From assembly GCF_000445995.2 (NCBI RefSeq), contig NC_022080.4, forward strand, positions 3,382,631-3,446,630: a stretch of DNA of 64,000 nucleotides, in the 5' to 3' direction. This document shows, one piece after another, positions 1-8,589 of this stretch. Under the pieces are notes generated by a model. That model saw only the letters and a program-made list of their open reading frames with translations. It had not been told where the DNA came from and did no database searches. Source of the stretch: Geobacillus genomosp. 3 (GTDB lineage: Bacteria > Bacillota > Bacilli > Bacillales > Anoxybacillaceae). Made by a program: the position numbers and the translations under genes. Numbering within the stretch: the first letter of the stretch is position 1; each line of letters opens with the position of its first letter.

Positions 1-254
1 CCTTGGCCATTTATCGCGTCTTCCAGCGCCGGGTGCGTCAGTTCATCACACCCGAACGCCCATTAAAGGGCGCCGGAGGCCGCAAGCTGACCCGTCCGAC
101 CGGACAAGCGATTTTTCAATTGTTTTGGTATGTCAGAGTCGTCCTGTTGGAGTTGCCGGATGGGCAAATCCAACGCAGGCTAGGGAAACCGCTCACCCCT
201 GATCAGCGAAGGATTCTGCAGGGATTGGGCATGGATGAGAGCATTTACGTGTAA
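1..254 (+). CDS. Transposase C-terminal part (partial, cut by window edge)
   Basis: About 83 residues of an open frame run in from the left edge and end in TAA at 252-254; the real start lies outside the window. The tail is rich in Arg and Leu and ends in a Gln/Arg-rich linker followed by a short helix. From memory it resembles the C-terminus of IS4-superfamily (IS1634-like) transposases of thermophilic bacilli, but the catalytic DDE residues are not in the window. A 14-bp inverted repeat follows at once (266-307). It could instead be the end of an unrelated small protein; family assignment is moderate. Confidence 0.5.
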   Translation, partial: LAIYRVFQRRVRQFITPERPLKGAGGRKLTRPTGQAIFQLFWYVRVVLLELPDGQIQRRLGKPLTPDQRRILQGLGMDESIYV

Positions 255-265
255 CGTCATATGGA

Positions 266-307
266 ACGACTAGCGATGGTAAAAAAAGGATTGCCATCGC
301 TAGTCGT
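266..307. repeat. 14-bp perfect inverted repeat downstream of transposase tail
   Basis: Arms at 266-279 and 294-307 are perfectly complementary with a 14-base A-rich loop. No T-run follows on the plus strand, so it is not a clear intrinsic terminator. It may be the end of the insertion sequence or a structure that protects the transposase transcript. Confidence 0.55.
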
Positions 308-388
308 GTTGGTCGAAACGTTATTCTGAAAAACGAAATAAAAAATCCTTTCTTTCTCCCCTGCTAGGGTGCGAAATGTGAGTTTTAA

Positions 389-733
389 CGAATTTCCGAA
401 AGAAGTCTCCCACCTCAAGGAACATGAAGGGCACAGCCCAGTGAGTAGGTGGGAGATGAATGTCAGTTGGCGTCAGCCAAAACGCATGATACAATCAATA
501 TAGATCATGTTCTTTGTGAACGGGAGATTAGGGGGTTGCATGGGGAAAACCCAATGCGAAAACCAAGCAAAGCCTTCCATGCGTAAAAGATCCAAGGCGC
601 GAAAGAACCCTGAATCATTGGATACCTAGGGTTGGAACGACCCGAAGTCACGCTCAGGGAGACGAAAGGTTGTTTTCGTCGTGGAACTGAGAAGCCCCCA
701 CTTCAAGCGTTCGCTAAGTGGTGAGTAGTTCAC
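389..733 (+). mobile_element. IS200/IS605-like element without transposase or tnpB (relic 1)
   Basis: A 345-bp noncoding block follows TTTTAA (383-388). Near the left end, TCTCCCACCT (406-415) pairs with AGGTGGGAGA (447-456), forming the kind of subterminal hairpin bound by Y1 transposases. Near the right end, the GAGAAGCCCCCAC motif and a CCACTT/AAGTGG hairpin (698-703/716-721) end in GTTCAC at 733. The first 80 bases and the last 45 match a second element at 47161-47402 on the other strand. No Y1 transposase, TnpB or IscB frame is present. The right end resembles the scaffold end of TnpB-associated omega RNAs (family knowledge from memory). The boundaries are inferred from the pairwise comparison. 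Confidence 0.7.
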
Positions 734-747
734 AAACTAACCGTCCC

Positions 748-2670
748 TCATGTATTTAAAATTTCAACAATTTCTTTCGCTGACTCGCTCTTGATAACTT
801 TTCGTACAATAGACTTGTCCTCCAATATGGCAATCAACTTTTGATACATTCTATCCAAATCCCCTGTAGGTCCTTTTTTAATATTCAACAGACAAACAAG
901 TTGAACCTTGTGTTTACCATGCCACTCAATCGGGCGTTTTAAAGTACATACGGTCCAAAATGTTTCCTCCGTTTCAGGTGTCAGGGGGTGAGGAATAGCG
1001 ACTAGGTTTCCAAAATTCGTAGGGGCTATTGATTCCCTTTCCAAAACTAAGTTAACGTAACCTTTTGAAACAAGACCTTGTTTATATAGCTCATTACACA
1101 TAAAATTGATAACGCTTTCTTTGTCTCTGAAGTCTTTTTGGACAAAGACTCTCGATTCGTCCAAGTATTTTTCTTTTTCATCAGATTTCATAGGGGACAG
1201 TTTTTTTCGAATATTATTGATATCCTCCTCATCTAGGAACGTATTAACCACTTGAACAGGAACGCCTATATCGTCATTGATAGGGATAGTACTAATCACA
1301 AAATCAATAGAGGATAAGTCATAGTCTCTTAATTGATAATAGTTGGTTGAAGCAACAACTTCGATTTCCTCTTTAAATGCGTTTTGCAAACGGTAAAGGA
1401 GTAGTTTCGCACTGCCAACGCCGGAGGCACACACAATGATAACCCGTTTTGCTTTTTTTTGCCTCGTTTTTAGCCGTTCTAAAGCAACACCTATATGCAA
1501 TGCAATATATGCAATCTCATGCTCCCCAACTTCCATGCCCAAGTGGTTCTCAATACACTTGCTGGCAATGACAGCTCCTTCAAATGCACTAGGGTATCTT
1601 GTTTTAATTTCATTTAACAACGGATTTCTAATATTCATATTGTACCGCAACCGGTTCATTGCGGGTCGGATATGCAAAGTTAACGCTTGAATAAATTCCG
1701 TATCCTCATAAAAATCCCAATTTAACTCCGTTTTCAATCGTTTCAACATACACTGAATAATCGTACCTAACTCATCGAATTCACTAAATCTGTTTAACGT
1801 TTCCTTGTGTATTAACTTTGTTCCTAATAAGTGGACAATGATATAATCAATCTCTGATCGTGGAAAGGTTAAACTGGTAAATTCCTCTACTCCTTTGACA
1901 ATTTCCTCAGCTACAATTTTTTCAAGTGGGTGCTTTCCCGTTACATCTGGGTCAAGATTTTCAATGACAAAACCCTCTTTGATTCGCTTGCATGCGATGG
2001 CAATATGAGTAGCTAAATTTTCAAGGGCAATATCTGATATTTCAATCTTATACTCGTTTACTTTTTTTATAATAATTTCCTTTATCTTTCTAAACAGTCT
2101 TTGATCTAAAACTGTAAATGATGAAAAATCAACATTTAGATCGTTGTTTCGGCTTAGAATATAATTGGAGAAACATAGCCTTTTCATATACTCTTCGCCT
2201 TCGACTATTGTTCCATAATGAGGGCGAGTTACTAATTTGAGTTTGTATTTTTCTAATATTTCACGTACAGTCTTTAAGTCGCTTTGAATGGTCGGTTTGG
2301 AAACAAACAATTCATCCTCTAAATGTTCCAGTTTGATCGGTTCCCTTTCAAGCAGGAGCCGCTTTAATATATACACGACTCTACCATTTTGTTCGGAAAA
2401 ATCCATTTTACTCCCATCGACAATCTCATTCCTAGCAGAGTCGTATGCCTCTTTAAATAGTTGCGAATCTATGATTTCCAATTTATACCCTTTCCCACGA
2501 ATAGACTCAATATATATCCCTAACGATTGGCATTGCGATTGGAGCTCTTTTAGCTCCGTTCGCACTGTCCGATCACTTACCCCTAATTCTTTAGCAATCC
2601 ACTCCGATGTAATAGGTTCGTTGTTCTGGATTAAAAATGACAAAATGTCTTTTTGCCTTTTTGTAAGCAT
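748..2670 (-). CDS. LicR-like PTS-regulated transcriptional activator
   Basis: 640 residues, the length expected for LicR/MtlR-type activators of PTS operons. Order seen: an N-terminal winged helix-turn-helix (1-65), a second HTH (about 95-150), two PTS regulation domains with candidate phosphorylatable His222, His280, His333 and His392, an EIIB-like domain with Cys414 in the motif VCASGVGSAK, and an EIIA (mannitol/fructose-type) domain with His561 in AIPHP. In this family PTS phosphorylation of PRD and EII-like domains sets activity according to sugar flux. Many stretches resemble B. subtilis LicR from memory. No lic operon is adjacent, so its target is unknown. Codon use is visibly more AT-rich than in the neighbours, and a mobile relic abuts the 3' end, both hinting at transfer. 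The start is the ATG preceded by GGGGGGAT. Confidence 0.85.
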   Translation of the reverse strand: MLTKRQKDILSFLIQNNEPITSEWIAKELGVSDRTVRTELKELQSQCQSLGIYIESIRGKGYKLEIIDSQLFKEAYDSARNEIVDGSKMDFSEQNGRVVYILKRLLLEREPIKLEHLEDELFVSKPTIQSDLKTVREILEKYKLKLVTRPHYGTIVEGEEYMKRLCFSNYILSRNNDLNVDFSSFTVLDQRLFRKIKEIIIKKVNEYKIEISDIALENLATHIAIACKRIKEGFVIENLDPDVTGKHPLEKIVAEEIVKGVEEFTSLTFPRSEIDYIIVHLLGTKLIHKETLNRFSEFDELGTIIQCMLKRLKTELNWDFYEDTEFIQALTLHIRPAMNRLRYNMNIRNPLLNEIKTRYPSAFEGAVIASKCIENHLGMEVGEHEIAYIALHIGVALERLKTRQKKAKRVIIVCASGVGSAKLLLYRLQNAFKEEIEVVASTNYYQLRDYDLSSIDFVISTIPINDDIGVPVQVVNTFLDEEDINNIRKKLSPMKSDEKEKYLDESRVFVQKDFRDKESVINFMCNELYKQGLVSKGYVNLVLERESIAPTNFGNLVAIPHPLTPETEETFWTVCTLKRPIEWHGKHKVQLVCLLNIKKGPTGDLDRMYQKLIAILEDKSIVRKVIKSESAKEIVEILNT

Positions 2671-2859
2671 GTTTCATCCCCCCATCTTGGCGATGGCATA
2701 GGTATATATTTTTGAATTATTATTTCTATTTCGTATTATTATAAAGAACTATCCTTTTAATTGTAAAGGAAGTTAGATAAAAGGGGCAGAACAAATTTGT
2801 TACATTAAAAGGGGGGATGAGTGAACATCCTTAGTAATCTAATGGATCACCGTTGTCAT

Positions 2860-2897
2860 AAAAAGCTGCCAATCCGCAAACGCTTCCTTGGCAGCTT
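2860..2897 (-). terminator. Intrinsic terminator of the sucrose operon
   Basis: On the minus strand AAGCTGCCAA (2888-2897) pairs with TTGGCAGCTT (2863-2872), followed by a short T-run. It lies 20 bases past the scrB stop codon. Confidence 0.8.
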
Positions 2898-2916
2898 CCT
2901 TGCACACAAACGAACC

Positions 2917-4362
2917 TTATAATTCCCATTTCTCTATATCCATCTGAAGATGGCCATGAGCGCCAAAGAACATCGTTCGGTCATCCGGATATGGGAAAAA
3001 CCGGGCAGTGAATGTCTCTTCGCCGTCATTGACGAACAATTCGATCGACGATGTATCTAAAAACACGTGGAGCGAACGGAGACGGGGCAGGCGGCATTGC
3101 CGCGTTTCCGTCAATCCATTCACAAAACTTTTCCGCTCAAGTGTCAGCACCCCTTCGTCGCTGTTGTAAATGAGGCGGGCGGCATGGCGAAAATGAATCT
3201 CCATCATGCTTCCAAGCAATTGAATACGATCAAGGCGAAGTTCGATGGCGTCTCCTTCAACTCCCGGCCACGACCGCAGCTCATTCGCCACAACGGCGTT
3301 CGGATACGCCACTTGTTGTTTGCGCAACTGTTTCAGTTCTTTCACTGGCGTTTGCCTCAGTTTGCCGTCAACAAGCCGAAGCTCGCGCGGCAAGGTGAGC
3401 GCGTGCACCCAGCGGTGGCCCACGGTCGGCTGGCGGTCTTCATTCTGATCCGGCACGCCCATCCAGCCGATGAGAATGCGCCGCCCGTTCCGGTCAAGCA
3501 TCGTTTGCGGGGCGTAAAACTCAAAGCCGCGGTCAAGCTCCTCAAACGGCCCGTGGACGAATTCGGCCCGTCCATAGTCAAGGCGGCCGACAAAATAGCC
3601 TGACTGGTAAACGTTTTGATAGCGCATGCCGTCCGGTTGCAATCCCTGTGGGCAAACGATGAGCACATCTTGACCGTCTAACGGAAACAAGTCGGGGCAT
3701 TCCCACATATAGCCGAACGGGCCGAGCCATTTCGAGTTCCCGCCGGCAATCGGGCCAAGATGTTCCCAATGGCAGAGGTCGCTAGAACGGAATAGAACCG
3801 CTTTCCCGTCGCCGCTTTTGCTTTGTGCTCCGATAATCATATACCAAAGCCCGTCTTTCCGCCACACTTTCGGGTCACGGAAATGAGCGGTATAGCCATC
3901 CGGCAGGTTGATCACGACCCCTTTTTTGGTAAAGTGAATGCCATCTTCCGACACGGCCATGCATTGGTATGTTTGGCGGTTTCCTTGGTCGTCCTTCACA
4001 TTGCCGGTATAAAACAACACGAGCTTTCCGTCATCGTCAATGGCGCTGCCGGAGTAGCATCCGTTTTGGTCATACCATTCGCTTGGCGCTAAAGCAATCG
4101 GCTCCGCTTGCCAATGAACCAAGTCCGGGGACGTGTAATGTCCCCAGAACTTCGCTCCGTGGCCAGTGCGAAACGGCATCCATTGGTAAAAGACATGGTA
4201 CGTCCCATTCCAATCGATCAGCCCGTTCGGGTCATTCATCAGCCCGACCGGGGGCATGAGATGATAGCGCAATCGATATGGATCGCGATGGACGAGATCT
4301 TGGTACTTTTCGATTTCGGCATAGGCTTGTTCCATGAGCTGCCGCTCGCGTTCGGATTTCAT
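2917..4362 (-). CDS. scrB: Sucrose-6-phosphate hydrolase (GH32)
   Basis: 481-residue cytoplasmic glycoside hydrolase family 32 enzyme that splits sucrose-6-phosphate, delivered by the PTS, into glucose-6-phosphate and fructose. The three family signatures are intact: NDPNG at 43-47 with nucleophile Asp44, RDP at 162-164 (transition-state stabiliser), and ECPD at 221-224 with the acid/base Glu221. There is no signal peptide, which fits an intracellular invertase rather than levanase. A beta-sandwich domain fills the C-terminal third. It starts 12 bases after the scrA stop, so the two are cotranscribed, and it ends just before an intrinsic terminator. Full length for the family. Confidence 0.96.
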   Translation of the reverse strand: MKSERERQLMEQAYAEIEKYQDLVHRDPYRLRYHLMPPVGLMNDPNGLIDWNGTYHVFYQWMPFRTGHGAKFWGHYTSPDLVHWQAEPIALAPSEWYDQNGCYSGSAIDDDGKLVLFYTGNVKDDQGNRQTYQCMAVSEDGIHFTKKGVVINLPDGYTAHFRDPKVWRKDGLWYMIIGAQSKSGDGKAVLFRSSDLCHWEHLGPIAGGNSKWLGPFGYMWECPDLFPLDGQDVLIVCPQGLQPDGMRYQNVYQSGYFVGRLDYGRAEFVHGPFEELDRGFEFYAPQTMLDRNGRRILIGWMGVPDQNEDRQPTVGHRWVHALTLPRELRLVDGKLRQTPVKELKQLRKQQVAYPNAVVANELRSWPGVEGDAIELRLDRIQLLGSMMEIHFRHAARLIYNSDEGVLTLERKSFVNGLTETRQCRLPRLRSLHVFLDTSSIELFVNDGEETFTARFFPYPDDRTMFFGAHGHLQMDIEKWEL

Positions 4363-4374
4363 CCGCTTGCCCCC

Positions 4375-5751
4375 TCACTCTTCTTCTTCACGGAACTTTA
4401 GAAGGAATGTCGCCACAAACGCCGAACCGACGGCAATGGCAAAACCGATTAAGTAATGCATCAAGTTCGTCAACCCTTCCGGCGCGACGATGGCGATCAT
4501 CGGGATGCCGGTCAGCCCATAGGCGTTCGCGACGACATTGGCAAACACGACATACGCCCCGCCGAGCGCGCCGCCGATGGCCGCGGCGATAAACGGTTTC
4601 CGGTATTTTAAGTTCACCCCGAAAATGACCGGTTCGGTAATGCCTAAAAACGCCGATAATGCCGCTGGTAAGGCGATTTCTTTCGTTTTCGCCCGCTTTG
4701 ATTGGACGAAGACAGCCAATCCGGCGCCGCCTTGGGCGACGTTGGCCATCGACCAGATCGGCAGTAAATAGTTGACGCCAAGTTTCGCCAACAAGTTTGC
4801 TTCAATCGCATGGAAGCTGTGATGCACACCGGTAATGACAATCATCGAATACAACCCGCCAAAGATGAGACCGGCGAGCGCTCCCCCATAATGGTAAATG
4901 AAGTTGAGCGCCATAGTAATCCCGTCGCCAAGCCAATTGCCAAGCGGCCCGATGGCCAAAATCGTAATAAACCCGGTCGAAATGACCGTCACAAATGGAA
5001 CGACAAGCAAACTGACTGCATGGGGAACGACTTGGCGCAAGCCGCGCTCGATTTTCGCCATCACATACGTCGCCAGCAAAATCGGCACCACTGTCCCTTG
5101 GTAGCCGACCATGGCAATATCAAAGCCGAGAAAATGCATATAGTTTGGCTTAGCCTCGGCCAACCCCCACGGATTTAATAGTGCCGGATGGGTCATAATC
5201 CCGCCGATGACCGCCCCTAAAAACGGCGTTCCTCCGAACTCTTTGGCAGCGCTAAAGCCGATTAAAATCGGCAAAATGATAAACGCCGCACTTGAGAACA
5301 TATCAAGGAGGATATACAGCGGGCTGTCCGCCGCTACCCATTTGAACGCCTTCATCATCCCAAGCAACCCCATTAACAAGCCGCTCGCAACAATCGCCGG
5401 GATGATGGGCACAAAAATGTTCGACAACGTTTTCGCAAAGCGGGCGAGCGGATTCATTTTTTGCTTGATCGCTTCCTGGTGCGCATCCGTATGGCTTTGC
5501 GGCAAACCGGCTTCGCGGACAAATGATTCATACACTTTATTGACGACACCAGTGCCAAAAATGATTTGGAACTGACCAGAACTGGAAAACGCTCCTTTGA
5601 CTCCCTCAAGATTTTCAATAGCTTTCACATCAGCCTTTTTGTCATCCTTTAAAACGAGCCGAAGCCTTGTTGCGCAATGGGCCGCGCTGATGACGTTTTC
5701 CTTTCCCCCTAATAGCGGAATAAGTTGTCGGGCGATTTGGCCGTACTGCAT
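4375..5751 (-). CDS. scrA: Sucrose-specific PTS enzyme IIBC
   Basis: 458 residues. The N-terminal EIIB domain (about 1-85) carries the phosphocysteine in SAAHCATRLR. The EIIC domain (about 105-455) has around ten hydrophobic segments and forms the sugar channel. It imports sucrose and phosphorylates it to sucrose-6-phosphate. No EIIA domain is fused, so phosphate must come from a separate EIIA, probably the one encoded at 6796-7290. The longer open frame reaches 5835, but the ATG at 5751 is chosen because AAGGAGAGGGG precedes it and the upstream part lies in the terminator leader. Expression depends on a SacT-type antitermination leader just upstream. Confidence 0.95.
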   Translation of the reverse strand: MQYGQIARQLIPLLGGKENVISAAHCATRLRLVLKDDKKADVKAIENLEGVKGAFSSSGQFQIIFGTGVVNKVYESFVREAGLPQSHTDAHQEAIKQKMNPLARFAKTLSNIFVPIIPAIVASGLLMGLLGMMKAFKWVAADSPLYILLDMFSSAAFIILPILIGFSAAKEFGGTPFLGAVIGGIMTHPALLNPWGLAEAKPNYMHFLGFDIAMVGYQGTVVPILLATYVMAKIERGLRQVVPHAVSLLVVPFVTVISTGFITILAIGPLGNWLGDGITMALNFIYHYGGALAGLIFGGLYSMIVITGVHHSFHAIEANLLAKLGVNYLLPIWSMANVAQGGAGLAVFVQSKRAKTKEIALPAALSAFLGITEPVIFGVNLKYRKPFIAAAIGGALGGAYVVFANVVANAYGLTGIPMIAIVAPEGLTNLMHYLIGFAIAVGSAFVATFLLKFREEEE

Positions 5752-5794
5752 TGATGAACCCCTCTCCTTCTGAATGATGATTGGCAAAAGCAAA

Positions 5795-5869
5795 CAAAAA
5801 AGACCTAAAACATACAAAGGGTATACGGACGGCATGGTTCACTTGCCGTTCCCTTCATACGTTTTAGGT
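5795..5869 (-). terminator. SacT-controlled leader terminator of scrA
   Basis: On the minus strand a 19-base arm (5851-5869) pairs almost perfectly with 5803-5821 across a 29-base loop and is followed by T6. Its 5' arm overlaps the antiterminator-binding site at 5866-5897, so the two structures are mutually exclusive: the classic design for LicT/SacT antitermination. Confidence 0.9.
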
Positions 5870-5897
5870 CTTGCCTGCTCGAAGCAGTCACAATCCC
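5866..5897 (-). promoter_or_regulatory. Ribonucleic antiterminator (RAT) site
   Basis: A 32-base imperfect hairpin on the minus strand begins GGGATTGTGACTG and ends GCAGGCAAGACCT, matching the conserved pattern of BglG/SacT-family RAT elements (known family). It overlaps the 5' arm of the leader terminator. Binding of the SacT-like protein encoded just upstream should hold this hairpin and let RNA polymerase read into scrA-scrB. Confidence 0.88.
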
Positions 5898-5921
5898 ACA
5901 ATATACGGTTGTTTACTCCGC

Positions 5922-5950
5922 ATTATAAAGCAATACACCACCGTTGTCAA
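5922..5950 (-). promoter_or_regulatory. SigA promoter of scrA-scrB
   Basis: Perfect -35 TTGACA (5945-5950) and -10 TATAAT (5922-5927) on the minus strand with a 17-base spacer. The -35 overlaps the last codons of the antiterminator gene. Transcription would start just before the RAT site. A consensus promoter with control after initiation is typical of antitermination. Confidence 0.9.
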
Positions 5951-6777
5951 CGCTTTCTCAACCGTTGAATGTGCAACACAATATAGGCGAGTTCCTCTTC
6001 CGGAAAGCGGATGCCATACTCCTGTTCGGCATATTCTGCCGCTTTTCGGGCACACGCCCACTCGTTCACATATTTTGCCTGAATGAGCGCCATCATCTCC
6101 TCGTCCATCGAATGAATCGGCTCCCCGTTTTCAATGCGGCTTAAGGCAAAGCGCAAATGGGTGAGCAACCGCTGGTATGAAATGCTTTCTTCATCGATCG
6201 ATAGGCCGAGCTCTGTTTCAATCAAGCGAACCAGTTCATGAATGAGCGTTGTTTCGCGGAGCGTTTTGTTCATGCTCGCGGCGTCCATTTTGGCGGTATG
6301 GATATGCAAGGCGATATGAGCTGCCTCATCATCTGGGATCTCAATGCCAAGCCGCTCTTTGATCAACTGTTTCGCCCACAATCCGATCTCATACTCCGCC
6401 TTGTACAACACTTTAATTTCATTCAGCAACTTGTTTTGAATGCGGTATCCTTGTTTCAGCCGCTCGATAGCGAATGACAAATGGTCGGTCAACGCGATAT
6501 GGATATGGTTGCTAAGGGGCGCTTGCAGCTTCCCTTCCGCATAGCTAATAATTTCTTCGGCAATATCGATATGCTCCTCTGGCAACGTGCGCAACAGTTG
6601 CTGGAATTTCTCGTTTTCTTCTTCCATGACGAAAATTTTCTCAATGCGGCCAACGGGGATGAGATCGTTTTTCCGCTTTTGAAACGCAATCCCCGGGCCC
6701 ATGACAATTTTCTCTTTACCTTCATCGAGCACAACAACGGCGTTGTTGTTTAAAATCTTATGGATGCGAAACGCCAT
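5947..6777 (-). CDS. sacT: BglG/SacT-family transcriptional antiterminator
   Basis: 276 residues, normal for the family. The N-terminal co-antiterminator RNA-binding domain (1-56) is followed by PRD1 (about 65-170) and PRD2 (about 172-276). Conserved PRD histidines are at 99, 158, 207 and 269. In this family the dimer binds a RAT hairpin and prevents termination when dephosphorylated on PRD1 by the sugar-specific EII. A matching RAT and terminator lie directly downstream, before scrA, which makes sucrose the likely signal. It sits 18 bases after the EIIA gene and its 3' end holds the -35 of the scrA promoter. Whether it would be named SacT, SacY or LicT cannot be decided from sequence alone; context favours SacT. 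Confidence 0.9.
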   Translation of the reverse strand: MAFRIHKILNNNAVVVLDEGKEKIVMGPGIAFQKRKNDLIPVGRIEKIFVMEEENEKFQQLLRTLPEEHIDIAEEIISYAEGKLQAPLSNHIHIALTDHLSFAIERLKQGYRIQNKLLNEIKVLYKAEYEIGLWAKQLIKERLGIEIPDDEAAHIALHIHTAKMDAASMNKTLRETTLIHELVRLIETELGLSIDEESISYQRLLTHLRFALSRIENGEPIHSMDEEMMALIQAKYVNEWACARKAAEYAEQEYGIRFPEEELAYIVLHIQRLRKR

Positions 6778-6795
6778 ACTTTCTCCCTTCCGCTC

Positions 6796-7290
6796 TTATT
6801 TCATTTTCACCTGAAATAAGACCGTCTCGCCTTTTGTCGCCGATGTCCCAGCTTTTTTCTCCAAACTTTCAAGCGCATCGCCGTTCGTGATGATGATTGG
6901 CGTCACCGCGCTTTTGGCCTTGTCGCGAACGAGCGAAAAGTCAACGGAAAGGAGCCGCTCGCCCCGTTTCACCCGGTCACCGGCCTTGACATAGGCGGTG
7001 AACCCTTCCCCATTCATCGACACGGTGTCAATGCCGACATGAATAAGCAGCTCAACCCCCGCTTCTGAGCGCAAGCCGATGGCATGCTTCGTCGGAAAGA
7101 GTTGGACGATTTCCCCGTCCACCGGAGCGACGACATCCCCGTCCGCCGGGTCGATGGCGATGCCATCGCCCATCATTTTTTGCGCAAACACCGGATCCGG
7201 AACGTCTTCAAGCGGCACAATCGTCCCGTCAAGCGGCGCGGTGATCGTTTCTTCCTTCGGCTGTTGTTTGCCAAACCATTTTTTGAACAA
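6796..7290 (-). CDS. Stand-alone PTS enzyme IIA, glucose type
   Basis: 164 residues with the EIIA-Glc/Crr fold signature: His69 in FPTKHAIG and the phosphorylated His84 in LLIHVGIDTV. It would receive phosphate from HPr and pass it to EIIB. It is the first gene of the sucrose cluster (EIIA, sacT, scrA, scrB) and ScrA has no EIIA domain of its own, so this protein is probably its phosphate donor. That linkage is inferred from context; such EIIAs can also serve other glucose-family permeases. The start ATG is preceded by AAAGGATG. Confidence 0.88.
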   Translation of the reverse strand: MFKKWFGKQQPKEETITAPLDGTIVPLEDVPDPVFAQKMMGDGIAIDPADGDVVAPVDGEIVQLFPTKHAIGLRSEAGVELLIHVGIDTVSMNGEGFTAYVKAGDRVKRGERLLSVDFSLVRDKAKSAVTPIIITNGDALESLEKKAGTSATKGETVLFQVKMK

Positions 7291-7327
7291 TGTATGTCAT
7301 CCTTTCTGTTCAGTTCGTTCGACAACA

Positions 7328-7355
7328 AGTATACCGAAACGGAAAGAAAGTGCAA
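7328..7355 (-). promoter_or_regulatory. SigA-type promoter of the EIIA-sacT transcript
   Basis: -35 TTGCAC (7350-7355) and -10 TATACT (7328-7333) on the minus strand, spacer 16. It lies about 40 bases upstream of the EIIA start codon. Confidence 0.65.
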
Positions 7356-7379
7356 ACCGCGCGCCTTGCTCCTCCTTTA

Positions 7380-8441
7380 TCAACTGCGCTTATACAAACG
7401 CCGGCAAATTTCTTCCGTCACTTCCTTCGTCGTCGCTGTGCCGCCGAGATCCGGCGTTTTGATGCCGTCAGCGGTGACATCCTCGATCGTTTTTAACAAA
7501 AAGGCGCCGAGCTCTTCTTCGCCGAAATGGTCAAGCATCAGTTTCGCCGTCCAAATTTGCCCGATCGGATTGGCGATGCCTTGGCCGTAAATATCAGGCG
7601 CCGATCCGTGAACCGGCTCAAACATCGACGGGTACTTGCCGTTGACGTTGATGTTCGCCGCCGGGGCGATGCCGATGCTGCCCATGATGGCGCCGCCAAG
7701 GTCCGTCAAAATGTCGCCGAACAAGTTGCTCGCGACAACGACGTCAAACGTATGCGGCCTTGTCACGAAAAAGGCGGCTAACGCGTCAATATGATAGGAC
7801 GCAGTCGCGACATCCGGGTAGTCGCGCTTGACGTCGGCAAACACTTCATCCCAAAACGGCATCGTATGGAAAATGCCGTTCGATTTCGTCGCGCTCGTCA
7901 CATGCCGTTTCCGCTTCCGCGCCAGCTCGAACGCATAGCGCATCGCCCGCTCCGTCCCTTTGCGGGTGAAGACGGCGTTTTGAATGGCGATTTCGTCTTC
8001 CCCGCGGTGGATGCGCCCGCCGACTTCGCTATATTCCCCTTCGCTGTTTTCACGGACGACGATGAAATCAAACTCGCGCGGTTCGGCAAGCGGCGACGAC
8101 AATCCGCGAAAAGACTTGGCCGGGCGGACGTTGATCACTTGTTCAAATTCGCGGCGGATTTTCAGAAGCAGCCCCCATAACGAAATATGGTCCGGCACGA
8201 GCTTCGGATTGCCGACCGCCCCGAGAAAAATAGCATCAAAGTTCCGCAACGTCGACAGCCCGTCATCCGGCATCATTTTTCCGTGTTCCATATAATAGTC
8301 GCAGCTCCATGGAAATTCAGTGAAGGAAAAGGAAATCCCTCCATGGACGTCCGCAACTGCTTTCAACACATCCAACGCCGCTGGCACAACTTCCTTGCCG
8401 ATGCCGTCGCCAGGGATGACGGCGATTTCCCATTTTTTCAC
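7380..8441 (-). CDS. Tartrate / D-malate-type dehydrogenase (decarboxylating)
   Basis: 353-residue member of the isocitrate/isopropylmalate dehydrogenase superfamily. The N-terminus IPGDGIGKEV and the C-terminal EPVHGSAPDI loop are family hallmarks. Catalytic Tyr and Lys lie in the ENSEGEYSEVGG and ATKSNG regions. The sequence most resembles the tartrate dehydrogenase/D-malate dehydrogenase branch (YcsA in B. subtilis, TtuC/DmlA elsewhere), which oxidises beta-hydroxy diacids with NAD and Mn/Mg. Substrate cannot be fixed without assay. It is divergent from adeR and ends just outside the sucrose cluster promoter. Start ATG with AAGGAGGAGAC upstream. Confidence 0.85.
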   Translation of the reverse strand: MKKWEIAVIPGDGIGKEVVPAALDVLKAVADVHGGISFSFTEFPWSCDYYMEHGKMMPDDGLSTLRNFDAIFLGAVGNPKLVPDHISLWGLLLKIRREFEQVINVRPAKSFRGLSSPLAEPREFDFIVVRENSEGEYSEVGGRIHRGEDEIAIQNAVFTRKGTERAMRYAFELARKRKRHVTSATKSNGIFHTMPFWDEVFADVKRDYPDVATASYHIDALAAFFVTRPHTFDVVVASNLFGDILTDLGGAIMGSIGIAPAANINVNGKYPSMFEPVHGSAPDIYGQGIANPIGQIWTAKLMLDHFGEEELGAFLLKTIEDVTADGIKTPDLGGTATTKEVTEEICRRLYKRS

Positions 8442-8589
8442 AACAGTCTCCTCCTTGATGAATCATTTCCTTTCCCTATATGTTCGACAGAAAGCGCACC
8501 GAACCCTCTCCGTTATAGAATACACGATGGCAACCTTTATTTGTGGTAAAATCAAACTACAATCCTATGGATGATGCGGGGGAACCGAT

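Noticed and set aside
3067..3603. 178-codon plus-strand frame over scrB
   Set aside because: Antisense shadow of a well-supported GH32 gene; no ribosome-binding site or domain.
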